DNA of 64,000 nt from Methylotenera sp965234545 (GCA_965234545.1 OZ248348.1:372001-436000), one strand, 5' to 3'. Shown: positions 34,513 through 43,307, counted from the first letter of the stretch. Numbers and translations: made by a program. The notes: generated by a model from the letters alone, not told the origin.

Positions 34513-35036
34513 AAAAGGCATTCATCCCCTTCGCGCTGTTCATCATTATGGCCGGCTTCCTTTTTAAGGGTCTGTTCTTAAACCCACGCGAAGTGCCGTC
34601 GCCATTGGTGGGCAAGCCGGCCCCGGCATTCAGTTTGCCGCGCCTCGATCAGCCAGCTGAAACCTTTTCGCCTAAAGACATGCTAGGCCAAGTTTGGCTA
34701 TTTAACGTATGGGCATCCTGGTGCGGAGCGTGCCGTGACGAACACCCGCTATTGGTGGGCTTGGCCAAAACCGGTTTGGTGCCGGTGGTGGGCATGGATT
34801 ACAAAGACACAGCGACCGAGGCTGAACAATGGCTGACTGAGCGCGGCAATCCATACTTGTTAAGCGCGGTGGATGCCGATGGTCGAGTGGGCATTGATTA
34901 TGGGGTTTACGGCGTGCCAGAAACCTATGTGATTGATAAAGCCGGGGTGATTGCCTACAAACAAATAGGCCCGGTCACACTGGAATCCTTGCGTGACGAT
35001 ATCTTGCCCTTGGTGAAACGGTTACAAGCACAATGA
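34509..35036 (+). CDS. ccmG: Thiol:disulfide oxidoreductase CcmG/DsbE
   Basis: CcmG keeps the CxxCH cysteines of apocytochrome c reduced in the periplasm. The 175-residue protein has an N-terminal membrane anchor (about residues 5-24), a thioredoxin fold with active site WASWCGACRDEHP (about residues 72-84; family consensus WCxxC), the GVYGVPETYVIDKAG cis-proline loop and a conserved acidic insert. Overlaps both ccmF and ccmH by four bases. Confidence 0.95.
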   Translation: MKKAFIPFALFIIMAGFLFKGLFLNPREVPSPLVGKPAPAFSLPRLDQPAETFSPKDMLGQVWLFNVWASWCGACRDEHPLLVGLAKTGLVPVVGMDYKDTATEAEQWLTERGNPYLLSAVDADGRVGIDYGVYGVPETYVIDKAGVIAYKQIGPVTLESLRDDILPLVKRLQAQ

Positions 35037-35494
35037 TTAAAAAATATTTATTAGGCCTCGCAGCTATCCTGCTATTGGCATTTACGCTGCAGGGCATGAC
35101 CCATGAAGCTGAACCCTTGCAATCCGATGCGGCGGTGGAAGCGCAAGTGCAAAGGTTGGCCACGCAATTGCGCTGCTTGGTTTGCCAAAACCAAACCTTG
35201 GCCGATTCGCATGCCGAACTGGCGCAAGATCTGCTGCAAGAAGTTCGTGAGATGGCCGCCAAGGGCATGTCGGACCAAGCCATTATCGATTACTTGGTGG
35301 CGCGTTACGGCGATTTTGTCCGCTATAAACCGCCCTTAAACAAAACCACCTCTTTGCTTTGGCTAGGGCCGTTCGCCCTGTTGTTTTTAGGTGGCATAGG
35401 CTTGCTCGTGATGCTGCGCCGTCGCCAAGCCATGCAAGCGGAGTTGCCCTTGACGGCGGCCGAGACTCGGCAAATCAACGAATTGTTAAAGTAA
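35033..35494 (+). CDS. ccmH: Cytochrome c maturation protein CcmH
   Basis: CcmH (CycL type) presents reduced apocytochrome to CcmF. The 153-residue protein has a signal/anchor, the redox motif LRCLVCQNQTLADS (LRCxxCQ, about residues 46-59), a three-helix bundle and a C-terminal membrane helix followed by a short cytoplasmic tail. This is the short CcmH form, with the CcmI part as a separate downstream gene, as in most non-enteric proteobacteria. Confidence 0.96.
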   Translation: MIKKYLLGLAAILLLAFTLQGMTHEAEPLQSDAAVEAQVQRLATQLRCLVCQNQTLADSHAELAQDLLQEVREMAAKGMSDQAIIDYLVARYGDFVRYKPPLNKTTSLLWLGPFALLFLGGIGLLVMLRRRQAMQAELPLTAAETRQINELLK

Positions 35495-35522
35495 GCTCTC
35501 GGAATCATTTTAAGGAATAAGC

Positions 35523-36257
35523 ATGTTGGCATTTTTGCTCTTGGTGGTGGTGTTGCTAGTGGTGGTGGTAGGCGTTATGGTGCGGCCGTTGTTTTGGCCT
35601 AATGCAACAGTGAATGCGGATGCCACTCAAGAAAAGCGGGCTGTTTACCGCCAACAGTTTGATGAATTAATGCAAGACAAAAACAACGGTATGTTGGATG
35701 GCCTGCAATACGACTTAGCCAAAACCGAATTAGAACGACGCATGCTCAGTGAGTTGGCCGAGACCAACGCCATGGCACTTAAGCCTAAAGCCGACCGTAG
35801 GTTGGCATTCTCATTAATCCTTATTGTGCCTATCGCTGCCATCTACTTGTATTTGCTTATAGGCCGACCTTTTGCCATCGTCTTCCCTGAGATGCAAGCG
35901 GCCATGGTTCAGGCTTCGGCCATCAGAGGCACCGTCAGTTTGGCGCCGGCCTTGTTAAAAAAAGCCGATCCGGCTGCCAGCGTGTTTATCTACGCACGTG
36001 CTAAACAGGGCCCGGTTATGCCTTTAGCCATCCTGCGCACCACGGTCAGTGCCTTGCCGTATGCTTATCAGTTGGACGACAGCGTCAGCGTCATGGCCGA
36101 TTTAAAATTGTCGCAAGCCGGTGAGGTGGTCGTCGTGGCGCGCATTTCTAAAACAGGCGATGCCAAACCGCAAAAAGGCGACTTGCAAGGTTTGTCAGGG
36201 GCGGTGACGCCGGGCAGCGATAAAGTGGATGTAGAGATAAACGCAGTTTTGCCGTAA
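35523..36257 (+). CDS. ccmI: Short cytochrome c maturation protein CcmI (TPR domain not seen)
   Basis: CcmI holds apocytochrome c for haem ligation. The 244-residue protein has the CcmI N-terminal module: helix 1 (about residues 2-22), a cytoplasmic coiled-coil-like segment with YRQQFDELMQDKNNGMLDGLQYDLAKTELERRML, and helix 2 (about residues 92-112). After that, the usual TPR domain of about 150 residues is missing; the protein passes to a beta-rich C-terminal domain (ASVFIYARAKQGPVMPLAI to the end) like that found at the end of long CcmI/CcmH proteins. There is no frameshift sign in the DNA. Last gene of the ccm operon. Confidence 0.85.
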   Translation: MLAFLLLVVVLLVVVVGVMVRPLFWPNATVNADATQEKRAVYRQQFDELMQDKNNGMLDGLQYDLAKTELERRMLSELAETNAMALKPKADRRLAFSLILIVPIAAIYLYLLIGRPFAIVFPEMQAAMVQASAIRGTVSLAPALLKKADPAASVFIYARAKQGPVMPLAILRTTVSALPYAYQLDDSVSVMADLKLSQAGEVVVVARISKTGDAKPQKGDLQGLSGAVTPGSDKVDVEINAVLP

Positions 36258-36270
36258 TAGCTTAGGCGTT

Positions 36271-36305
36271 AAAAAGGCTGCCAGCTTACGCTGCCAGCTT
36301 TTTTT
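36271..36305. terminator. Terminator between ccmI and cysA
   Basis: AAAAAGGCTG-C-CAGC, TTAC loop, GCTG-C-CAGCTTTTTTT; one C-C mismatch in a long stem, A- and T-tracts on the two sides. It can serve ccmI (plus) and cysA (minus). Confidence 0.75.
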
Positions 36306-36322
36306 GTGGCTATAAAACTTGC

Positions 36323-37387
36323 TTATTTGTTCAAAAACACCCGCACATTGCGTGGGTAAATAAAGACATTTTGCCCTTGGCTGATGGCCAGTTCGCGGAA
36401 GCGTTCTTGGGTTAATTCAGCCTCGATTAAATCTTTTTCACCACTGCGTTGCAACTCCACGCGCACCAAAGGACCGATTGCATGCACGTAGCTCACCACG
36501 GCGGCAAAGCCGGTTTGATTTTTACGCGACTGTTTGTCTATCTCGATGTCGTGTGGGCGAACAAAAGCCAGCGCTTCGCTGTTTTGTGTGGACTGATGGT
36601 TGGCAAGCTTCAGTTCTAAGTCGCCAATTTTGGCCTCGCCCTCGTGCACGTGGCTGTTAAATTGATTCACGTTACCTAAAAACTGGTAGACAAAAGGCGA
36701 CACCGGGTTGTCATAGACGTCTTGTGGCGATCCCACTTGCTCAATCTTGCCTTTGTTAATCACGACTACTCGGTCTGCCACTTCCAAGGCTTCCTCTTGA
36801 TCGTGCGTCACGAAGATGCTGGTGATGTGCAGTTCATCATGCAGACGGCGTAACCAACGGCGTAACTCTTTACGCACTTTGGCATCCAGTGCGCCAAACG
36901 GCTCATCCAATAACAACACCTTAGGTTCCACTGCCAATGCACGCGCCAAGGCGATGCGTTGACGTTGTCCGCCAGACAATTGCGGTGGGTAGCGGTCTGC
37001 CAGCCAATCCAATTGCACCAATTCCAATAGCTCGTGCACGCGGCGTTTGATTTCCGCATCCGATGGCCGCGTCTCTTTTGGACGCACCCTTAAGCCAAAG
37101 GCGACATTTTCAAATACCGTCATGTGCCTAAATAAGGCGTAATGCTGAAACACAAAGCCCACTTCGCGTTCACGCACTTCGCGTGCGGTTGCATCGGCGC
37201 CGTAAAAAAGAATGCTGCCGGCATCCGGCGTTTCCAAGCCGGCGATGATGCGCAGTAAAGTGGTTTTGCCACAACCTGATGGGCCAAGCAAAGCGACCAA
37301 TTCGCCACTGGGCACATCCAGGCTAACGTCGTTTAATGCGCTAAAGCTGCCAAAGTTTTTTCGGATATTTCTGACTTCTATGCTCAT
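36323..37387 (-). CDS. cysA: Sulfate/thiosulfate ABC transporter ATPase CysA
   Basis: CysA energises sulfate/thiosulfate import. The 354-residue protein has Walker A GPSGCGKTT, signature LSGGQRQRIALARAL, Walker B VLLLDEPFGALDAKVR, switch FVTHDQEEA, and a C-terminal TOBE-like regulatory domain (about residues 235-350). FVRPHDIEI and the NFGSFSALNDVSL start are typical of CysA. It is the last gene of a minus-strand operon that reads DUF2292, porin, sbp, cysT, cysW, cysA. Confidence 0.96.
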   Translation of the reverse strand: MSIEVRNIRKNFGSFSALNDVSLDVPSGELVALLGPSGCGKTTLLRIIAGLETPDAGSILFYGADATAREVREREVGFVFQHYALFRHMTVFENVAFGLRVRPKETRPSDAEIKRRVHELLELVQLDWLADRYPPQLSGGQRQRIALARALAVEPKVLLLDEPFGALDAKVRKELRRWLRRLHDELHITSIFVTHDQEEALEVADRVVVINKGKIEQVGSPQDVYDNPVSPFVYQFLGNVNQFNSHVHEGEAKIGDLELKLANHQSTQNSEALAFVRPHDIEIDKQSRKNQTGFAAVVSYVHAIGPLVRVELQRSGEKDLIEAELTQERFRELAISQGQNVFIYPRNVRVFLNK

Positions 37388-37415
37388 GGGTTTATTCCAA
37401 TTAATGAATGAGTGA

Positions 37416-38312
37416 CTAGCTAAAATTTTGTTCGTTATGCATTGCGCTGCGTGCCGATTGCCACTCGACTAAGGATTTTAAGACCAAGGTCACCAAGGCT
37501 AATATGGCCAATAGCGAGGCCACGGCGAAGGCCGCTGCGTAGTTGTATTCGTTGTATAAGATTTCCACGTGCAAGGGCATGGTGTTGGTCATGCCGCGTA
37601 TGTGGCCAGACACCACCGATACGGCGCCAAATTCCCCCATGGCGCGGGCGTTAGTTAATATCACGCCGTAGAGCAAGCCCCATTTCACATTGGGTAAGGT
37701 GATGCGCCATAGTATTTGCCAGCCCGATGCGCCCAATACCAAGCCGGCTTCTTCCTCTTCTTTGCCTTGCGCTTGCATCAGCGGGATCAATTCACGCGCC
37801 ACAAACGGGAAGGTAACAAAGATAGTGGCCAAGACGATGCCGGGAATGGCGAAGATGACCTTGATGTCGTTGTCTATTAATGACGAGCCCACCCAGCCTT
37901 GCAAGCCGAATATCAATACGTAAATTAAGCCGGCAATCACTGGCGATACTGCAAAGGGAAGATCGATCAAAGTGATGAGTATGCTTTTGCCTCTAAACTC
38001 AAACTTGGCTATGGCCCAAGCCGCCGCCACACCAAAGACTAGGTTGAGTGGCACGGCGATGCTGGCGGCAATCAAAGTCAGCTTAATGGAAGATAAGGCA
38101 TCGGGATCGATTAAGGCGGCCAAGTACGCATCAAAGCCTTTGCGCAGCCCTTCGGTAAACACCGCCACTAAGGGCACAATCAAAAATAAAGTTAAAAATG
38201 CCAACATGATGGCAATGAACGACCAGCGCACCCAAAGCGATTCTGAGGTGGCGCGACTGCGGGCCACTTTGGCTTGGTAGCTGCTGTATTGGGATGGGGC
38301 TTTAATGGACAT
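37416..38312 (-). CDS. cysW: Sulfate ABC transporter permease CysW
   Basis: CysW is one of two inner-membrane permeases of the sulfate importer. The 298-residue protein has six helices, the permease EAA loop EEEEAGLVLGASGWQILWRITLPNVKWGL, and family motifs FEFRGKSILITLIDLPFAVSPVIAGL and NARAMGEFGAVSVVSGHIRGMTNTMPLHVE. Thirty bases separate it from cysT, 28 from cysA. Confidence 0.96.
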   Translation of the reverse strand: MSIKAPSQYSSYQAKVARSRATSESLWVRWSFIAIMLAFLTLFLIVPLVAVFTEGLRKGFDAYLAALIDPDALSSIKLTLIAASIAVPLNLVFGVAAAWAIAKFEFRGKSILITLIDLPFAVSPVIAGLIYVLIFGLQGWVGSSLIDNDIKVIFAIPGIVLATIFVTFPFVARELIPLMQAQGKEEEEAGLVLGASGWQILWRITLPNVKWGLLYGVILTNARAMGEFGAVSVVSGHIRGMTNTMPLHVEILYNEYNYAAAFAVASLLAILALVTLVLKSLVEWQSARSAMHNEQNFS

Positions 38313-38342
38313 AAATTTACCTAGTGAATTGAGCAGATGAGC

Positions 38343-39173
38343 CTAAAGGGCTGAACCGTTGCGACGACATAACCACCATTGCAGGCCATTGATGGCAAAC
38401 AGCAGAATAAATGAGATAACCAGCATGACCACCGCCACTGCGGTGGCGCCAGCGTAATCGTATTGCTCTAATTTAGTGATGATGATTAAGGGGGTGATTT
38501 CTGACACCATGGGCATGTTGCCAGCAATGAAAATCACCGAGCCGTACTCGCCGATTGCGCGTGCAAACGCTAAAGCAAAACCTGTTAGCAGGGCAGGCCA
38601 AACTGCTGGAAAAATGATTTTATAGAAAGTTTGCCAGCGGTTTGCACCTAAACTGGCGGCCGCTTCTTCGGTTTCTGCTTCCAGATCTTCCAGCACCGGT
38701 TGCACGGTGCGCACCACAAAAGGCAGGCCGATAAAGGTTAAAGCCACCACCACGCCCAGCGGGGTGAAAGCCACTTTTATGCCGTGCGGCTCTAGCCATG
38801 AGCCTATCCAACCGTTGTTGGAATACACCGCTGTTAAAGCGATGCCGGCCACCGCGGTGGGCAAGGCAAACGGTAAATCAACTAGGGCATCAATGATCTT
38901 TTTGCCAGGAAAAGAATAACGCACCAACACCCACGCAGTGAGCAGGCCAAACACGGCGTTGATTAGCGCGGCAATAAATGAGGCGCCAAAGGTCAGCTTG
39001 TAAGAGGCCACCACACGCGGCGTGCTGACCACTGCCAAAAACTCATTCAAGCTTAATTCCGTGGTTTTGATAAAGGCCGCGGATAGCGGGATCAGCACGA
39101 TTAGGCTGAGATAAAAGATCGTGTAACCAAGCGATAAATTAAACCCTGGCAGTACATTTTTCCTTGTAGTCAT
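38343..39173 (-). CDS. cysT: Sulfate ABC transporter permease CysT
   Basis: CysT (CysU) pairs with CysW to form the sulfate channel. The 276-residue protein starts LPGFNLSLGYTIFYLSLIVLIPL as usual, has six helices, the EAA loop EEAAASLGANRWQTFYKIIFPAVWPAL and the segment RAIGEYGSVIFIAGNMPMVSEITPL. It follows sbp after 79 bases. Confidence 0.96.
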   Translation of the reverse strand: MTTRKNVLPGFNLSLGYTIFYLSLIVLIPLSAAFIKTTELSLNEFLAVVSTPRVVASYKLTFGASFIAALINAVFGLLTAWVLVRYSFPGKKIIDALVDLPFALPTAVAGIALTAVYSNNGWIGSWLEPHGIKVAFTPLGVVVALTFIGLPFVVRTVQPVLEDLEAETEEAAASLGANRWQTFYKIIFPAVWPALLTGFALAFARAIGEYGSVIFIAGNMPMVSEITPLIIITKLEQYDYAGATAVAVVMLVISFILLFAINGLQWWLCRRNGSAL

Positions 39174-39252
39174 GCTATTTCCTATTTTAAGAGGCTGCCG
39201 TAATGAATAAAAACGACAGCCCCTATAGCTTTAATGAATGTTTTATAAATTG

Positions 39253-40260
39253 TTACTTTTGGTAGATCTGATCAAATGTACCGCCATCAGAGAAGTGGTT
39301 TTTTTGGGCTTTTTGCCAACCACCAAACTCTTGATCAATTTGCACTAATTTCACTTTAGGAAATTGTGCTTCGTATTTTTTAGCCACCGAGGCTAAAGTT
39401 GGGCGGTAGTAGTTTTTGGCCGCTATTTCTTGGCCTTCCTCGGTATACAGATACTCTAAATAGGCTTTAGCAACGTCCTCGGTGCCGTGTTTCTTGGCAA
39501 ATTTATCCACTACGGTAACCGGTGGTTCAGCCAAGATGGATAGGGAAGGCACAACAATTTCAAATTTGCCTACGCCTAATTCCTTTTGCGCTAGGAAAGC
39601 CTCGTTTTCCCATGCAAGCAATACGTCACCAATGCCGCGCTCAACAAAAGTGGTGGTGGATCCACGAGCGCCGGTGTCTAAGACAGGCACGTTTTTAAAG
39701 AGCTTGCTGACGAATTCTTTGGTTTTCGCTTCGTCACCGCCATTTTGTTTTTTTGCATAAGCCCAAGCTGCTAAATAATTCCAACGAGCGCCACCCGATG
39801 TTTTTGGATTGGGGGTGATAACCGAAACGCCGGTTTTAGTTAAATCGTTCCAATCCTTGATGCCTTTTGGGTTGCCTTTTCTTACCAAAAATACAATGGT
39901 GGAGGTGTAAGGTGAGCTGTTGTTAGGCAGTCGTGCTTGCCAGTCTTTAGGAATCAATCGGCCTTTGCTGGATATTTCATCGATGTCATAGGACAAGGCT
40001 AAAGTCACTACATCAGCCGTTAAGCCATCTATAACGGATCGGGCTTGCTTGCCCGAACCACCATGAGATTGTTTAATGGTTAATTTGTCGCCTGTTTTAG
40101 CCTGCCAATGCTTAGCAAAGGCATCATTAAAGTCTTGGTAAAGCTCACGCGTTGGGTCGTAAGATACATTGAGTAGGCTTATTTCTGCAGCAGTCGCACC
40201 AAGCGGGATTAACAAGCTAGCAAGCAGCCATGCTTTTTTAACGGTTTTTGAAAATGTCAT
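39253..40260 (-). CDS. sbp: Periplasmic sulfate-binding protein Sbp
   Basis: Sbp binds sulfate in the periplasm and delivers it to CysTWA. The 335-residue protein has a signal peptide (about 1-24, cleaved after GATAA), LNVSYDPTRELYQDFN at the mature N terminus, the sulfate-loop SHGGSGKQARSVIDGL, ADVVTLALSYDID and NPKTSGGARWNYLAAWAYA, all Sbp/CysP signatures. It lies 29 bases after the porin gene. Confidence 0.96.
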   Translation of the reverse strand: MTFSKTVKKAWLLASLLIPLGATAAEISLLNVSYDPTRELYQDFNDAFAKHWQAKTGDKLTIKQSHGGSGKQARSVIDGLTADVVTLALSYDIDEISSKGRLIPKDWQARLPNNSSPYTSTIVFLVRKGNPKGIKDWNDLTKTGVSVITPNPKTSGGARWNYLAAWAYAKKQNGGDEAKTKEFVSKLFKNVPVLDTGARGSTTTFVERGIGDVLLAWENEAFLAQKELGVGKFEIVVPSLSILAEPPVTVVDKFAKKHGTEDVAKAYLEYLYTEEGQEIAAKNYYRPTLASVAKKYEAQFPKVKLVQIDQEFGGWQKAQKNHFSDGGTFDQIYQK

Positions 40261-40289
40261 GATTTTTCCTTAATAAATATTGGATGGGC

Positions 40290-41939
40290 TTAAAAACCCA
40301 ATACGGTTAATTCGGTGTATAAAAACTGTGAATTTGCGTCACGGTTCGATTGGCCAGCAATTTGGCGGGACGTGGTCTTTACAAAGTCGCCAGCCCAAAA
40401 GTAGGCATAACCCAGGTTAAGTGATGCGTATTGGTTGATAGGAAAGCGCACGCGTAAATCGTATTCTTTGCCTAAATCTTTACCGGATGCGCCCGTTTTA
40501 TCTTGCAAGTTTGCCCCGGCATTCCATCTATCCTTTGCGCTGTCTAGGTGATACCAACTAAAGCCGGTATCAACTTTGACGTTGTCTAAAAAGCTGACGT
40601 TGGGTTCAAACTCAACACGCACTTTCGGCGAACGAATGTTTTCCATTTGAATGTAATCGTCGTTGGACCAAGGGCGAGCAAAACCAAACAAGCGTTCAAA
40701 GCGTTGGTTGCCTGTGTTGTCGTCATTATTTTTGTCGCCGCTGGCTACGCCGTAGAATGCGCTAAAGCGTGGCTTCCATGGGTGTTTAAACGAATAGCCT
40801 ACCTCTGCGTTGTAAGCATAGGCGTCGTGGTCTAACTCAGCTTGCAATACGCCGCTGCTATTTTTACGCTGTTGGTGTCCCCATTGCTTGAGGTAGCTGG
40901 CATCAAAATCCCATTGTGTTTTTGGAATTTGACCGTAGGCTCTGAGGCCGGCAGTATGGATTTCGCGGTCAATTTTAGCGGTGGCGGCTGCAGCCTTACC
41001 ATTTGAGTCGTATTGAACCTTGCTGCCATCTTGTTTAAGCAGGAAGTAAGACGGCTCAAAAGTCACCACATCGGACCAGCCGCGGTAATTAAAAATGGAA
41101 CCGTAAAAGTGTTGGGAATCATCGGCTTTATCAATGCTGTTGGTAAAGCGTTGCACCGGCTTAACGGCAAACAATTCAAGCTGCCAATCATTTTTCTTGT
41201 CGCCTATGTTCGATCTGATGCCTTCAAACGTGTTGGTGGTGTTGCGCCATTCGTTTCGTGCAATAAGTCGACGATCGCCAGCTTCCCATGCATGTCGCCC
41301 GGCGCGTATCCATATGGAACGTTCGTTGCCGAGTGCGTCTTTACCCAAAAAAGTTTGTTTAAAGTTAAGCTCGGCGTAGGCCTGCAATATATCGGCTTGG
41401 TTGACATCGCGGGTATCGTATTGGCGTGTGTAATCGCCGAAACTGCGTCCGGAATCCTGAACCTCCAGCGCAAACCTTAGCGGGTCCAACACGTTTTTAA
41501 TGCCTACGTAGGCTCGGGTTCTTAGTATCAATGGCTCATCAACGTTTTGTTGATCGCGTCTAAAATCGTTATCACGAATCTCTTGGCGTGCACGAAACTC
41601 CAATCCCAAATCCAGCCAATCTGTGTCAGCAAAGCTGTCGTAATCTTTGAGCCAGGTTTTATTGGCCTGCTTTACGTAGCGTGGTGGGTCCGTTTCCTTA
41701 CCCGTGCCGTAACTTTTGCGTTCCACGTAGTAACCATTCTTTGCGCTGCCTGCTGCGCGAGCTTCCGCTGCAATTTCTGCCAAACGTAATTGAATTTTTT
41801 CTTCCATACTCACTTGATCGGCTTCCCCGACTGCCTGTACTTCTTCTGCGTGGCTAACTGGAATGCTTAGGTTCAGAAGAAGACCGGCGGCAATCAACCG
41901 GTGAATTAAGGTTTTGTTCTTTAATTTATTAGTTGTCAT
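40290..41939 (-). CDS. Outer-membrane porin, alginate-export (AlgE-like) family
   Basis: A 549-residue protein with a signal peptide (about 1-31, ending VSHA) and a beta-barrel C terminus ending in LTVLGF with the terminal aromatic residue of outer-membrane proteins. The repeated alternating pattern, DTDWLDLGLEFRARQEIRDN and FEGIRSNIGD, matches the alginate-export barrel family (PF13372), which includes many porins unrelated to alginate. Position between DUF2292 and sbp suggests it lets sulfate or organosulfur anions across the outer membrane; that is inference. No polysaccharide genes are near. Confidence 0.8.
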   Translation of the reverse strand: MTTNKLKNKTLIHRLIAAGLLLNLSIPVSHAEEVQAVGEADQVSMEEKIQLRLAEIAAEARAAGSAKNGYYVERKSYGTGKETDPPRYVKQANKTWLKDYDSFADTDWLDLGLEFRARQEIRDNDFRRDQQNVDEPLILRTRAYVGIKNVLDPLRFALEVQDSGRSFGDYTRQYDTRDVNQADILQAYAELNFKQTFLGKDALGNERSIWIRAGRHAWEAGDRRLIARNEWRNTTNTFEGIRSNIGDKKNDWQLELFAVKPVQRFTNSIDKADDSQHFYGSIFNYRGWSDVVTFEPSYFLLKQDGSKVQYDSNGKAAAATAKIDREIHTAGLRAYGQIPKTQWDFDASYLKQWGHQQRKNSSGVLQAELDHDAYAYNAEVGYSFKHPWKPRFSAFYGVASGDKNNDDNTGNQRFERLFGFARPWSNDDYIQMENIRSPKVRVEFEPNVSFLDNVKVDTGFSWYHLDSAKDRWNAGANLQDKTGASGKDLGKEYDLRVRFPINQYASLNLGYAYFWAGDFVKTTSRQIAGQSNRDANSQFLYTELTVLGF

Positions 41940-42000
41940 GATTTTTTATCCTGGACCCTGTTGCTGATTGTTCAGTTGGATGGGTTGTTGGTTTATTTTT

Positions 42001-42219
42001 TTAAACCACTGCTTTTGCAGTAGGGTTGGATTTTTTGTTGTCGGGGCTAAACCTGACTTTTTCGCGTTTTTCAATTTGCGTGACACGTCCTTCGTGCAAG
42101 AGGATTTCAATCGAGCCAAACCCTGAGCCATTTTTTAGTTCGTCGACCGCACGTAAAATCTCCTGCGACACATCGCGTGATGCTGCTGTGCTGGCTATAG
42201 TTTGGTTGATCACTGTCAT
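42001..42219 (-). CDS. YezD-like DUF2292 small protein
   Basis: A 72-residue protein with the DUF2292/YezD core EILRAVDELKNGSGFGSIEILLHEGRVTQIEKREKVRF-type segment (residues about 20-57): a short helix, then two strands. Members of this family are often encoded with sulfate or sulfonate uptake genes; molecular role unknown. It is the first gene of the sulfate operon here, and the porin gene follows after 61 bases. The charged C-terminal tail (PDNKKSNPTAKAVV) is variable. Confidence 0.8.
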   Translation of the reverse strand: MTVINQTIASTAASRDVSQEILRAVDELKNGSGFGSIEILLHEGRVTQIEKREKVRFSPDNKKSNPTAKAVV

Positions 42220-42262
42220 GGTTTAACCTCAAATCAAGTTCATAAATTGCGAATGCATGCAC

Positions 42263-42268
42263 TATATA
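42263..42268 (-). promoter_or_regulatory. Possible -10 of the sulfate operon
   Basis: TATATA on the minus strand, with a weak CTTTTT -35 region at 17 bases, in a very A/T-rich 100-base stretch (42240-42340) such as CysB-type activators bind. The region from 42220 to 42391 holds no ORF. Confidence 0.35.
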
Positions 42269-42391
42269 AACTTTTTTAAACAATTAAAAAGAATATTTTT
42301 TTATAAAGTTATAAACAAATTGAATATAAAAATGATGGATGCGCGCTGAATTCTGGCAAATGCGATGATGGGGAGCTTGAGACTTAAATGT

Positions 42392-42425
42392 AAAAAAGGC
42401 CGACTCGTGCATGCAGTCGACCTTT
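42392..42425 (-). terminator. Terminator of tRNA-Arg
   Basis: Read on the minus strand: AAAGGTCGACT, 9-base loop, AGTCGGCCTTTTTT; one A-C mismatch, U-rich tail. It lies just downstream of the tRNA. Confidence 0.8.
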
Positions 42426-42432
42426 CGTTTTT

Positions 42433-42509
42433 TGGCGCGCCCGGCGGGATTCGAACCCACTACCCTCGGCTTCGGAAACCGATACTCTATCCAAATGAGC
42501 TACGGGCGC
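42433..42509 (-). tRNA. tRNA-Arg, anticodon CCG
   Basis: 77 bases with encoded CCA. Minus strand: acceptor GCGCCCG/CGGGCGC, D-arm AGCTCATTTGGATAGAGT, anticodon stem TCGGT/GCCGA with loop TTCCGAA (CCG), T-arm with GGTTCGAATCC. Standard arginine tRNA. Confidence 0.97.
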
Positions 42510-42522
42510 AAAAGAGCTTGCC

Positions 42523-42528
42523 ATTATA
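42523..42528 (-). promoter_or_regulatory. -10 box of tRNA-Arg
   Basis: TATAAT on the minus strand, 14 bases before the mature tRNA 5' end, giving a start only a few bases upstream of it. No clear -35. Confidence 0.5.
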
Positions 42529-42597
42529 GCAAAGCATTGCCTATCGGGGCGGCTTGGCTGGGTTTTTAAGTCCTTTTACCTGGCGATAAAGTGCAGG

Positions 42598-42603
42598 TAT
42601 AAT
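42598..42603 (+). promoter_or_regulatory. -10 box of the cytochrome c gene
   Basis: TATAAT with TTTACC 17 bases upstream, 38 bases before the ATG at 42642. Confidence 0.5.
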
Positions 42604-42641
42604 CACCCACCTCTTTAATTTATGTGTAGAAATGGACTGAT

Positions 42642-43193
42642 ATGAGTAACGAATACAAAGGCTCGAGTTTATGGCAATTAATCTTGGTGATACCGGGCGC
42701 TATTTTAGCCTTCACCGTAATTATTTCCTTGATTGCTAAATCTTTTGGTGTGGCTAACGAGCCTGCTGCTGCGGTAGCGGAACCGGTTGCAACCGTGGCC
42801 CCATCTGATGCAAATATCAAACCAGAAGCCACAGTGGAAGTAGCGGTTGCGGATGCCGGCCCTCACGTCGACAAAAGCGGCGAAGAAGTGGTTAAAGCCG
42901 TTTGCGGCATGTGCCACACGGCCGGCCTAATGAATGCACCCAAAATCGGTGACAACGGCCAATGGGCGCCTCGTATTGCACAAGGTTACGACGTATTGGT
43001 GTCACACGCCATCAATGGTATTCGTTCTATGCCAGCGCGCGGTGGTAACCCAGCCTTAACTGACGGTGAAATTGCCAATGCCGTTGCCAGCATGGCCAAT
43101 GCCAGTGGTGCCAGCTTCAAAGCGCCTGCAGCCAAAGCGGCCCCGGCTGCCGATGCTAAAGCCGCTGACACGGCCGCTGCGCCAGCGAAATAA
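42642..43193 (+). CDS. Membrane-anchored cytochrome c5-like monohaem protein
   Basis: A 183-residue protein: an N-terminal membrane helix (about residues 11-32, LILVIPGAILAFTVIISLIA), an Ala/Val/Pro/Glu linker, and one class I cytochrome c domain with the haem site CGMCH (about residues 88-92), WAPRIAQGYDVLVSHAINGI and the MPARGG axial methionine. The C-terminal 30 residues are an Ala/Lys/Pro/Asp tail. This is the cytochrome c5 type, likely an electron carrier between the bc1 complex and terminal oxidases in the periplasm; the partner is inferred. Maturation would need the ccm operon nearby. Confidence 0.88.
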   Translation: MSNEYKGSSLWQLILVIPGAILAFTVIISLIAKSFGVANEPAAAVAEPVATVAPSDANIKPEATVEVAVADAGPHVDKSGEEVVKAVCGMCHTAGLMNAPKIGDNGQWAPRIAQGYDVLVSHAINGIRSMPARGGNPALTDGEIANAVASMANASGASFKAPAAKAAPAADAKAADTAAAPAK

Positions 43194-43258
43194 CGACCCG
43201 TGCGGCTGGTGCTTGCGCTGGCTTGCATGGACATTTGTTATGCTATGGCTATCCCACA

Positions 43259-43290
43259 TAAAACCACTTAACTTGTTAAGTGGTTTTTTA
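43259..43290 (+). terminator. Terminator after the cytochrome c gene
   Basis: AAACCACTTAAC, short TT loop, GTTAAGTGGTTTTTT; long perfect stem with T-tract. Confidence 0.9.
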
Positions 43291-43307
43291 TTTTCTCAGA
43301 GCTAAAC

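Noticed and set aside
41946..42131. 61-residue minus-strand ORF between the porin and DUF2292 gene
   Set aside because: Overlaps the DUF2292 gene in another frame; DUF2292 is a known family and wins.
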